DNA of 25,013 bases from Paludibacteraceae bacterium (GTDB lineage: Bacteria; Bacteroidota; Bacteroidia; Bacteroidales; Paludibacteraceae): NCBI GenBank assembly GCA_024400275.1, contig JAKSMY010000028.1, positions 1-25,013 of the forward strand. The letters run 5' to 3'. Below, in pieces: positions 15,118-20,876 of the stretch; position 1 is the first letter of the stretch; every line of letters begins with the position of its first letter. The notes beneath the pieces were generated by a model. That model made no database searches. It saw only the letters and a program-made list of their open reading frames with translations, and was not told where the DNA came from. The position numbers and the translations under genes were made by a program.

Positions 15118-15810
15118 CTAAGCGCAATCACGATGTTGTTCCATCATTATCTTTAGTCTAAAATTATTCATGCGGAGTATGTCTGGAATGGAATACAAAT
15201 GGTGATTACTGAGGTCGTGTACCGCCTCGCAGAATGTGCCATCACGCATCGTATTTTGCAACTCCGGTAAATCGGCTATATTGACGGTTTTATCATTTAC
15301 ATTCAATGCTTTATACACCATGGCACACCAAGGATACGTAAAACCTTTTTCTACGGCAAGTAAATTAAGCATTTGAGAGAATTTGGAACCATAATATGCA
15401 TCCTCAGGCATTGGCAACACAGCGTTATCACCATAATAACAAAACTCTACACGCGCCTCAATATAGGTATTATCGTTGTAATTGGCCATACTGTCCATAT
15501 CAAGTCGCTCTTTGTAGAGATTTCGAACGTCCTGATACATTTGGTTGGTTGCATCTAACAATTGAGCATTTAGTGCTTCTATACGAGCCACCTCATTATC
15601 TGTACAGCGGAACATTTCGTTAAGGATCTGCCTGCGATTTTTGAATAAAGGTATTAGGCGATTTCGCTGTACATCTGTGAGGCAACCATCATAGAAATAA
15701 TTTACATCCCATTGGGCAGTTTCTATGATGTGTTGCTCACAGCGTTGCAATCGGTGGCGAAGCCATGCGATGCGTTTAGGTGATATGATGCTACTCGTCC
15801 TGGTCATCAT
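15118..15810 (-). CDS. Unknown 230-aa soluble protein, last gene of small-gene set A
   Basis: No family recognised. The start at 15810 (MMTRTSSIISPKRIAWLRHR) is chosen because the longer in-frame start at 15882 would overlap nearly the whole of the 35-aa microprotein gene, while 15810 overlaps only its last 20 nt, in a frame typical of translational coupling. The protein is rich in charged and aromatic residues, with a helical, possibly coiled-coil middle (about 30-110: RLQRCEQHIIETA, ALNAQLLDATNQMYQD, LYKERLDMD). There is no signal peptide or membrane segment. It is encoded in a chain with a 98-aa membrane protein and the 35-aa microprotein by overlapping codons, so the three probably work together. 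Function unknown. Confidence 0.75.
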   Translation of the reverse strand: MMTRTSSIISPKRIAWLRHRLQRCEQHIIETAQWDVNYFYDGCLTDVQRNRLIPLFKNRRQILNEMFRCTDNEVARIEALNAQLLDATNQMYQDVRNLYKERLDMDSMANYNDNTYIEARVEFCYYGDNAVLPMPEDAYYGSKFSQMLNLLAVEKGFTYPWCAMVYKALNVNDKTVNIADLPELQNTMRDGTFCEAVHDLSNHHLYSIPDILRMNNFRLKIMMEQHRDCA

Positions 15811-15898
15811 CTGTTGAATGACCGAAATGGCTATCAATATACTCCTGCATACTGTTTCCCGATTCGGGGAACGGATCTTCAAAAACAGTTACACTCAT
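15791..15898 (-). CDS. 35-aa acidic microprotein with TVFEDP signature (copy A)
   Basis: A very short gene missed by length cut-offs. Its core TVFEDPFPESGNSMQEYI matches the 38-aa product at 19010-19126 at 14 of 18 positions, and 10 of those 14 conserved residues use different synonymous codons. That is strong evidence that it is a translated, selected protein. The tail is acidic (DDDQDE) in contrast to the basic tail of copy B. The start codon overlaps the stop of the 98-aa membrane protein gene (ATGA) and its end overlaps the 230-aa gene, so expression is coupled. No known family recognised; an adaptor, antitoxin or recognition tag are possible roles (speculation). Confidence 0.8.
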   Translation of the reverse strand: MSVTVFEDPFPESGNSMQEYIDSHFGHSTDDDQDE

Positions 15899-16191
15899 AC
15901 TGGTTCTCCTTTCGTATTGATTTGTTTTGTGAAAAATAAAAAGCCATATCTAACCACTACACCGAGTGCTCCAAGGCACATTGCCATAAGAACCGGTACA
16001 ATGGCTATGCAGAGGTAAAAAATCGTGATTGTGTTTAGTGACTCCCATGGCAGGAGTTGCTCCAAATTACTGAGTGCTGTTTGTATTGTTGTTATGTCCG
16101 CATTAACCGTATCTACCACGATTTTAATAAGTGGCACAATAAATCCAATACATGCACATACAATAAATGTTTTGCGACTGTTCTTTTTCAT
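15895..16191 (-). CDS. Small membrane protein, 98 aa, set A
   Basis: Family not recognised. After a basic N-terminus (MKKNSRK) comes a first hydrophobic helix (about 9-27, FIVCACIGFIVPLIKIVV), then a polar stretch (28-53, about 25 residues) with a heptad-like pattern, then a long hydrophobic region (about 55-88) that could span once or hairpin twice. It ends in the cytoplasmic-looking tail KQINTKGEPV. The first helix is unlikely to be a cleaved signal. Its stop overlaps the start of the 35-aa microprotein, so the microprotein is made on the same message and might bind this protein. Small holin-like or peptide-transport accessory proteins look similar, but nothing specific supports either. Confidence 0.72.
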   Translation of the reverse strand: MKKNSRKTFIVCACIGFIVPLIKIVVDTVNADITTIQTALSNLEQLLPWESLNTITIFYLCIAIVPVLMAMCLGALGVVVRYGFLFFTKQINTKGEPV

Positions 16192-16227
16192 TGGTTAAAA
16201 AAATAATTTCCTTATCTTGAACTCGCG

Positions 16228-16479
16228 TTAATTAAATATAGATACACCTATATATGCTATACCACAACTCAAGATGGCAACGATAAACCATTTAGTAACA
16301 ATTGCATAAAAGTCTGATTGGTCAAACATATCCACGAAAGACTGAAACATTTCATAACTCAATGCCAAATTTAACACAATAAATGATGACGCCTGCCATA
16401 TTCCAAAGGGAAACTTTTCTTTGATGGCACAAATTAAGACAAGAACTCCTAAGATAGTTCCAAAAATTTTTTCAAACAT
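16228..16479 (-). CDS. Small membrane protein, 83 aa, set A
   Basis: Family not recognised. Three hydrophobic segments are visible (about 4-20 GTILGVLVLICAI, 28-45 SFIVLNLALSYEMF, 63-82 WFIVAILSCGIAYIGV), separated by short charged turns. It lies between the 44-aa peptide gene and the 98-aa membrane protein gene, 36 bp upstream of the latter, on the same strand. Size and topology are holin-like, but no lysin gene is nearby. A toxin, immunity protein or channel are open alternatives. Confidence 0.68.
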   Translation of the reverse strand: MFEKIFGTILGVLVLICAIKEKFPFGIWQASSFIVLNLALSYEMFQSFVDMFDQSDFYAIVTKWFIVAILSCGIAYIGVSIFN

Positions 16480-16526
16480 AATTTTAAAAAGATTAAATTT
16501 GTATTATTAAAGATTAGTATTGATAC

Positions 16527-16558
16527 ATTAACTTTAGCACGTTTCATCTAAAGTTAAT
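16527..16558. other. 11-bp inverted repeat between the 44-aa peptide gene and the 83-aa membrane protein gene
   Basis: Arms at 16527-16537 and 16548-16558 (TTAACTTTAG/CTAAAGTTAA) with a 10-nt loop. On the minus strand no T-tract follows, so it is not a standard terminator for set A; an attenuator, processing site or operator is possible. Confidence 0.6.
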
Positions 16559-16569
16559 TTTGTTTTTAA

Positions 16570-16704
16570 TTAATTGTTATTATTTGCATCTTTATTCTCA
16601 TTAATCGGATCAACAGCATCTGCAATTTTTTCTACTAAGGATGCTATTGCCGTAAGGATTGCCCATACAGCCGTAAGGATTTTGATAATTTTGTCTAAAC
16701 TCAT
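16570..16704 (-). CDS. 44-aa amphipathic peptide, set A
   Basis: The peptide begins MSLDKIIKILTAVW, has one helical hydrophobic stretch (about 6-31) and a polar Asn-rich tail ending in four Asn. It aligns without gaps to the 29-aa product at 19263-19352 (11 identities over 24 positions, including DKxIKIL and a shared ExI at the helix end). Both peptides sit upstream of a TVFEDP microprotein on the same strand. The size and one-helix build resemble membrane-active peptides (type I toxins, modulin-like or holin-like peptides) but no specific family is recognised. It starts 29 bp after the UDG-like gene ends, so it may share that gene's promoter. Confidence 0.7.
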   Translation of the reverse strand: MSLDKIIKILTAVWAILTAIASLVEKIADAVDPINENKDANNNN

Positions 16705-16732
16705 AACTAATACATTTTAAGGTGATTACTAA

Positions 16733-17416
16733 TTAATGATTACTATCCATATTTAATAGTTGAGTAAAATATTTGTCAAATTGTTCCATCGCGCCATACC
16801 AGGCACTGGAAGAAGGGTGGTAGGGATTGATGAGTGCAATTTGTTGGTTCATATTCGGTAGTTGCAAATGGCAGATGTAATATTCCGTTTCCTGCAATTC
16901 CTGCATATTGACAAGGTACTTGTTTTTTTCCTTGAGACGAGAGTTAATGACATTGCCCCAAACAACAATGATGTCCGGTTGCAAGTCGGTTGCGACCTCA
17001 ACGAACGCGTCAAAATCCCGTTCAGACAAATCAGACCAAGATGTTTCGCGGAATGTACCATTCGATGCCGGGAGCATAAACTGCACATAGTTGGTAAATG
17101 CCATGTGATTCCAAACATTGTAATAGTCGTCATCGTTTAAGAATGTGCCCATGTATGCAGCAAAACGCTGATAAGTCTGTGGCGCATCTTCGACACAATA
17201 AGAAGGTTCGAGGTGGAGCATCTTATTGTGTGGCATATACTCAGGGCATTGATTGTCGTACGCAGAAGAGTCTTTGAGGACAATGCTGGTACATGAAGCA
17301 AAGTGCGGGCACTTTACTCGGTTGCAATAGAAACTTGCTCCAAGCACCAAAATCTTTTTCCCGTGTATGCCTTGTGCATACTGCTCGCCTATATAAGGTT
17401 GAAAAAATGATTTCAT
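16733..17416 (-). CDS. Uracil-DNA-glycosylase-superfamily-like protein with a Cys-rich insert
   Basis: A 227-aa protein. The opening motif ILVLGASFYC (22-31), the WGN turn (VVWGNVIN) and the closing NPYHPSSSAWY with His200 fit the fold pattern of the UDG superfamily, which removes damaged or modified bases or binds DNA. Unusual is a cysteine series right after motif 1: Cys31, Cys36, Cys42 and Cys57, which might bind a metal or Fe-S cluster, although the spacing differs from family 4 UDGs. The usual catalytic Asp or Asn of motif 1 is not obvious, so activity is uncertain. It lies between the two small-gene sets. Some UDG-fold enzymes act against phages with modified DNA (Brig1), so defence is conceivable; that is inference. 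Confidence 0.6.
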   Translation of the reverse strand: MKSFFQPYIGEQYAQGIHGKKILVLGASFYCNRVKCPHFASCTSIVLKDSSAYDNQCPEYMPHNKMLHLEPSYCVEDAPQTYQRFAAYMGTFLNDDDYYNVWNHMAFTNYVQFMLPASNGTFRETSWSDLSERDFDAFVEVATDLQPDIIVVWGNVINSRLKEKNKYLVNMQELQETEYYICHLQLPNMNQQIALINPYHPSSSAWYGAMEQFDKYFTQLLNMDSNH

Positions 17417-17483
17417 AGATTAGCAAATGTTTAATTGTTCATAAATATTGGTTCCTGGCAATGTATTGCGCCATAAAAGAAGC

Positions 17484-17516
17484 AGTACCTTTGCCATTTC
17501 GGGTGCAAAAGTACTG
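17484..17516. promoter_or_regulatory. Head-to-head -7 boxes forming an inverted repeat
   Basis: CAGTACCTTTGC (17484-17495) and GCAAAAGTACTG (17505-17516) are inverted copies with one mismatch. Each contains a Bacteroidetes -7 box: TACCTTTG on the + strand (17486-17493) and TACTTTTG on the - strand (17513-17506). The minus box could start the UDG-like gene's transcript about 83 nt upstream of its ATG, although a -33 box is not clear. The + strand box has no gene ahead of it. Confidence 0.5.
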
Positions 17517-17562
17517 TTTTTTTTTGACTTTAATATATACGTATATAAAAAAGAGTGGGTTT

Positions 17563-18618
17563 TTATGCGTTTTTAATGCAATCTTGTATGGTAGAAATCC
17601 AATCGGATATATCGTCCTCTAAATTAGACTGTTGTTTGAGTTGATTTAATTGTGTTCTGAGAGCTTGGGTATATGCTTTTCCTTCTTTATCCAAAAAGAC
17701 TTTTTGGATGGCTGCCCAAGGTATTTCTATTATCTCTTCATCGGAGTTTATACGATAGGACTTGTTTATAAGCTCCAACTGATAAAGGTACGAAAAGAAA
17801 GCATATATCATACGCACAAAATCTACATTCTTGCGCATCACGCGCCACGCGCATTCATAATTAGAATCAACGGCTAAAATGCGTTGATGTACTGCTCCAA
17901 CGATGAATTTCTCAAATAATTCTCTTGCTTCTGCTGTTTTTTGCTCGTCTTCTTTTGTGCCGTCCACATAACGAATCTGCTGTAATAACGCACGATAGGT
18001 GTCTTGCGTAAAACAGGTTACTGCTTGCTCAAGATGCTTTTGCGGTAATGGTGTATTTAATAGTTGTTCACCATTGAGATACCGGCGAAAGACATTGCGG
18101 AGGATGGTCGTTGCGGTAATGCCCACTTTCTTTATGTCCTCTTCCTCGTTGAGTGTAATCCAAAACAGCCAATAAGTGTTATCATTGACATTGTCGGTCA
18201 ATTTGAAGCGATGTGAGAAATCTTTTAGAGGGAAGGTGTTGTTTAAGATTTGGCACATTTCCGGAAGGACTATCTCACGTTCCTTACGGAATTGCTCTAT
18301 TTCTTTTACATGGTCATAGCCCTCGATGGTTATGCCTCTACAACCATAATAGATGCCCGTGCAAGGTGTATCTATATCGTATTCAATCAAGAACTCATAT
18401 AGCCGATGTCCGTCTGCACTTTTGAGGGTGTCTATCCGGTACATCAATGTGGCAGGAAGTTCCACGAAAGTGCCACCCTTTCCGTTGGGAACATACCCCC
18501 GCAGGTCATGCCTGCGCGAATAGTCATGATTGATAAGATCCATCATCTTTTGACGATAGAACTCTGATGCCTCGGCAGTATATTGGAGGCGAAGGGAAAG
18601 GGATGTCTCTTCTGTCAT
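17563..18618 (-). CDS. Unknown 351-aa soluble protein
   Basis: No family recognised. It is acidic to neutral, without signal peptide or membrane segments. The N-terminal half (about 1-150) is mixed alpha/beta with a conspicuous IYYGCRGITIEGYDH stretch (about 92-106). The C-terminal half is helical, with KTAEARELFEKFIVGAVHQR and a leucine/glutamine-rich end that may be a coiled coil (LRTQLNQLKQQSN). It has its own clear promoter and a leader carrying two 23-bp tandem repeats. Neighbours on the same strand are the UDG-like gene downstream and small-gene set B upstream, with a terminator in between. A phage-defence or mobile-element role is only suggested by location. Confidence 0.72.
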   Translation of the reverse strand: MTEETSLSLRLQYTAEASEFYRQKMMDLINHDYSRRHDLRGYVPNGKGGTFVELPATLMYRIDTLKSADGHRLYEFLIEYDIDTPCTGIYYGCRGITIEGYDHVKEIEQFRKEREIVLPEMCQILNNTFPLKDFSHRFKLTDNVNDNTYWLFWITLNEEEDIKKVGITATTILRNVFRRYLNGEQLLNTPLPQKHLEQAVTCFTQDTYRALLQQIRYVDGTKEDEQKTAEARELFEKFIVGAVHQRILAVDSNYECAWRVMRKNVDFVRMIYAFFSYLYQLELINKSYRINSDEEIIEIPWAAIQKVFLDKEGKAYTQALRTQLNQLKQQSNLEDDISDWISTIQDCIKNA

Positions 18619-18638
18619 AGTGATGCGTTTTCAAGTAA

Positions 18639-18684
18639 TCACTTCCCGGTTTGAAGACTTTTCACTTCCGAGTTTGAAGATTTA
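18639..18684. repeat. Two 23-bp tandem repeats in the leader of the 351-aa gene
   Basis: 18639-18661 and 18662-18684 match at 19 of 23 positions (TCACTTCC..GTTTGAAGA core). They lie between the predicted transcript start and the start codon, a good place for a repressor or RNA-binding site. Confidence 0.7.
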
Positions 18685-18695
18685 GAAATCAACTG

Positions 18696-18727
18696 CAAAA
18701 GTACAAAAAACAAATGAATTATGCAAA
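18696..18727 (-). promoter_or_regulatory. Promoter of the 351-aa gene
   Basis: On the minus strand, TTTG (18727-18724), 20 nt, then TACTTTTG (18703-18696). The remaining gene-free stretch 18728-18945 is very AT-rich and I see nothing else in it. Confidence 0.7.
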
Positions 18728-18945
18728 TGTTTTAGTCTAAAAAAACATTTTTATTCCCAAATTATTGCCATATTGATTACAGGTTGGCTTTCTTTGTCCA
18801 ATAGTTTAAAATATATTTTACAAAAATCAAGCAATTGTATAAAATATTTCTTATATAAACAAGTATTTTGAGTAAAAAAAGAACTTTTTTGCCAATTTTT
18901 ATGTTTTAGGATGGAATTGGTTAGTTATAAGGTGCTTTGAAATAT

Positions 18946-18986
18946 AAAAAAGCAACACTTTGGTCTCTATGGCACAAAGTATTGCT
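18946..18986 (-). terminator. Rho-independent terminator of small-gene set B
   Basis: Stem AGCAACACTTTG (18951-18962) with CAAAGTATTGCT (18975-18986), one mismatch. On the minus strand it is followed by a run of six T (18951-18946). It lies 24 nt after the 38-aa gene and closes the DUF697-like/29-aa/38-aa transcript. Confidence 0.78.
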
Positions 18987-19009
18987 GAATGTACATTAAT
19001 TGATGTTGG

Positions 19010-19126
19010 TCACGTTTCGCCTTGCTCTTCGTGAGATTTTCTCACTTTGCGAAAAAGGCGGTTGATATAGTCTTGCATGCTATGCCCAGATTTTGGGCAT
19101 GGGTCTTCAAATACGGTTGGTTTCAT
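19010..19126 (-). CDS. 38-aa basic microprotein with TVFEDP signature (copy B)
   Basis: Core TVFEDPCPKSGHSMQDYI, paralogous to the 35-aa product at 15791-15898 (14 of 18 identical, 10 of these by synonymous codons). The tail differs: basic and arginine/lysine-rich (LFRKVRKSHEEQ) instead of acidic. Thus the two share an N-terminal module with divergent C-termini, as expected for a common interaction motif with different partners. It is the last gene before the set B terminator, downstream of the 29-aa peptide and separated from it by a strong hairpin (19162-19191). No known family recognised. Confidence 0.8.
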   Translation of the reverse strand: MKPTVFEDPCPKSGHSMQDYINRLFRKVRKSHEEQGET

Positions 19127-19161
19127 AACTGTTTGTTTGGTTTGTATTTTTTTTTGTGTAC

Positions 19162-19191
19162 CATTCACTCCCTCACAGGAGGGTGTGAATG
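19162..19191. other. Strong stem-loop between the 29-aa and 38-aa genes
   Basis: CATTCAC-T-CCCTC (19162-19174), 4-nt loop ACAG, GAGGG-T-GTGAATG (19179-19191): a 13-bp stem with a single internal T-T mismatch. On the minus strand an A-tract, not a T-tract, follows, so it is not an intrinsic terminator in the direction of the genes. An mRNA-stabilising or translation-control structure is plausible. Confidence 0.72.
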
Positions 19192-19262
19192 TTTATAATA
19201 GTCAGCCATTAGCTGTGGAACTAAATTATAGTTACTATGCTTCGCTATAATTTGTGAGAAAG

Positions 19263-19352
19263 TTACGCTTTCTTCTGAATCTCCTCAAGAACCTTGACGA
19301 CTGCAGGGATGCAAGCAGCAACGACCATGAGGATTTTGATTGCTTTATCCAT
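19263..19352 (-). CDS. 29-aa amphipathic peptide, set B
   Basis: A very short gene: MDKAIKILMVVAACIPAVVK then VLEEIQKKA. One amphipathic or membrane-inserting helix with charged ends, matching the 44-aa peptide of set A without gaps (DKxIKIL, V, A, A, ExI). It lies 90 bp after the DUF697-like gene and before the TVFEDP microprotein, the same relative order as in set A. Translation is supported mainly by this conservation. A membrane-active toxin or bacteriocin-like peptide is an attractive but unproven idea. Confidence 0.68.
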   Translation of the reverse strand: MDKAIKILMVVAACIPAVVKVLEEIQKKA

Positions 19353-19442
19353 AGTTTTTAGGATTTTAGGTTTGCTATTCACGCTAATCAGCCATAAGGA
19401 ATAGCACATAATGGCTGATGTTCATTTTTGTAGGATATTCCC

Positions 19443-19820
19443 CTACGCGACTGCGGTTTTGGCAGCCATCTCGTTTGCCATTGACCATCCCGCCGCTTCT
19501 AGCATAGCGACACTAACGGTCGGTGCTACGACTAGACCTAGTCCTGGCAGCAATTTGGACAACTCTTTCGCCATAATGCGAATGGGTTGTTTGAGAGCTG
19601 TTCGTTTCAGAGTAGTGATTGCCAAATTTCTAGCAACACCTTCTTTCAGGTCGCTTCCAAATACTCCCGACAAGGACATTGCCATGGTTGTCATGGCGAT
19701 TGTGTCCGTTGCAAATCCGAGTCCAGGGACTGGCACTGCATTGCCAACCGCTATTGCCACTGCATGTGAGTGGATGATTTGGTTGCACTTGCGTTGTTGT
19801 TCTTGTGTCATGTTTTTCAT
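19443..19820 (-). CDS. DUF697/YcjF-like hydrophobic protein, set B
   Basis: A 125-aa protein. The stretch HAVAIAVGNAVPVPGLGFA, followed by the AMTTMAMSLSGVFG helix and a later KLLPGLGLVVAP glycine-proline turn, is the pattern of the DUF697 domain that elsewhere is fused to Era-like GTPases or found in YcjF membrane proteins. Here it stands alone, with no GTPase domain. Two hydrophobic hairpins (about 18-52 and 89-112) suggest membrane insertion. Its promoter is clear and it heads a three-gene transcript with the 29-aa peptide and the 38-aa microprotein. A pore, an immunity protein or a membrane-stress factor are possible. Confidence 0.72.
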   Translation of the reverse strand: MKNMTQEQQRKCNQIIHSHAVAIAVGNAVPVPGLGFATDTIAMTTMAMSLSGVFGSDLKEGVARNLAITTLKRTALKQPIRIMAKELSKLLPGLGLVVAPTVSVAMLEAAGWSMANEMAAKTAVA

Positions 19821-19912
19821 AGTTTGGTTTGCTCATTTTTTATCGCGGTTAGCCCTTCCGCTTTTAGATTTTATTTTAGATATTTTCAAAGGTTCTTTTT
19901 CGAAAGCGAGTG

Positions 19913-19944
19913 CAAAGATAGAGCTTTTTTTAAACATAAGCAAA
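19913..19944 (-). promoter_or_regulatory. Promoter of small-gene set B
   Basis: On the minus strand, TTTG (19944-19941), 20 nt, then TATCTTTG (19920-19913), an ideal Bacteroidetes layout 93 nt upstream of the DUF697-like start. Confidence 0.75.
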
Positions 19945-19952
19945 TAGGGGAA

Positions 19953-19993
19953 ATAAAAAATAGGTCCCATTTTGACTGGAACCTATTTTTTAT
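19953..19993 (-). terminator. Bidirectional-looking terminator at the end of the WYL gene
   Basis: A perfect 13-bp inverted repeat, ATAAAAAATAGGT (19953-19965) and ACCTATTTTTTAT (19981-19993), with U-rich arms on either strand. It contains the WYL stop codon and separates the ATPase operon from the set B promoter. Confidence 0.8.
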
Positions 19994-20861
19994 GGTTATA
20001 TCGCATAAAAAGATGGTTAGAAACCCTCTGTATCTGCTCTCGTAAAGGTTCTGGAGAGACCACTTCAATTGCATCGCCATACCCCAACAAAGCAGCACGT
20101 AATTCATTGTTTAGTTGAACCTGTAGTTGTATTTCACCAGGACTTTCACTGCCTATGCACGGATGTATCTCTTTTTGAGACCAATGAATTGGTTTTGTTT
20201 TTATGAGCCCATGTATTTTTACATCAAATGTTTTTATTACTACCGTATAGATAGTTGTGTCACTTGGATTAACAGATACACCTACAACATTTTTTAGTGC
20301 ATCAAGATAGTATTGTTCATCTCTATGTCGATAGGGAATATCTTTTCTAATTTCAGCAGACACAATTCTATCCATCGGAAGTACCACATATTTCCAATCT
20401 GGGTGTTCACCTTCATATTCTCCAAATATAAACTCCCTATTGTTATATACGCGTGCGTATTGAGGATGAAATATATGTTCTTCAGGTTCTCGATACCCAG
20501 GCGAGTAGCGTATTTGGAGTGCTTTATGAGCATCCAAACCTGCCCTAACGTTGGCTGCTCTAACCAAGTCTTGTAGAGGATTAGATATTCCTTCCTGCCA
20601 TGAGATATAATTTATCCGTCTATCTCTTTCGTCTATTTTTTTTCGCAAGTCTAATCCTCGAGCATGTAATTCATCACAGATTTGCCTCTTTGCTTTTTTA
20701 ATAGCCTTATCGTATGCTATTTGCTGTGAAGATGACATACTTGCATAGCCCAAAGCTTCACAAACATCATATGTAGAGACCCATTCTTTCTCATTAAGTA
20801 AAGAATAAATTGCCTTTACACATTGCGCACAAGATGAATTACCAGAAAAAATATTGGGCAT
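19983..20861 (-). CDS. WYL-domain transcriptional regulator
   Basis: A 292-aa predicted ligand-sensing regulator. The N-terminal third (about 1-95) is helical and resembles a winged-helix DNA-binding region (SLLNEKEWVSTYDVCEALGY). The middle (about 105-200) has the WYL-type barrel: LQIRYSPGYREPEEHIFHPQYARVYNN in two parts, with FIFGEYEG and VVLPMDRIVSAEI. The C-terminal WCX-like part has IQLQVQLNNELRAALLGYG then IEVVSPEPLREQI. It is the last gene of the ATPase/HDRY operon, 15 bp after the 549-aa gene, and ends in a strong terminator. WYL proteins (CapW, BrxR) commonly repress phage-defence operons; an autorepressor is expected here by analogy. Confidence 0.85.
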   Translation of the reverse strand: MPNIFSGNSSCAQCVKAIYSLLNEKEWVSTYDVCEALGYASMSSSQQIAYDKAIKKAKRQICDELHARGLDLRKKIDERDRRINYISWQEGISNPLQDLVRAANVRAGLDAHKALQIRYSPGYREPEEHIFHPQYARVYNNREFIFGEYEGEHPDWKYVVLPMDRIVSAEIRKDIPYRHRDEQYYLDALKNVVGVSVNPSDTTIYTVVIKTFDVKIHGLIKTKPIHWSQKEIHPCIGSESPGEIQLQVQLNNELRAALLGYGDAIEVVSPEPLREQIQRVSNHLFMRYNHKK

Positions 20862-20876
20862 AACTATTTAATGTAA

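Noticed and set aside
14943..15131. Minus-strand open frame of 62 codons
   Set aside because: It runs through the tRNA-Lys gene and its terminator in antisense, a common artefact.
15811..15882. Extended N-terminus for the 230-aa protein
   Set aside because: It would overlap most of the conserved 35-aa microprotein gene in another frame; the start at 15810 is the natural coupled start.
17534..17547. Palindrome TATATACGTATATA after the 351-aa gene as a terminator
   Set aside because: Too short and too AT-rich to be a convincing terminator; palindromes of this kind are frequent by chance in such sequence.
19411..19947. Plus-strand open frame of 178 codons
   Set aside because: Shadow of the DUF697-like gene, whose minus-strand frame has a promoter and recognisable motifs.
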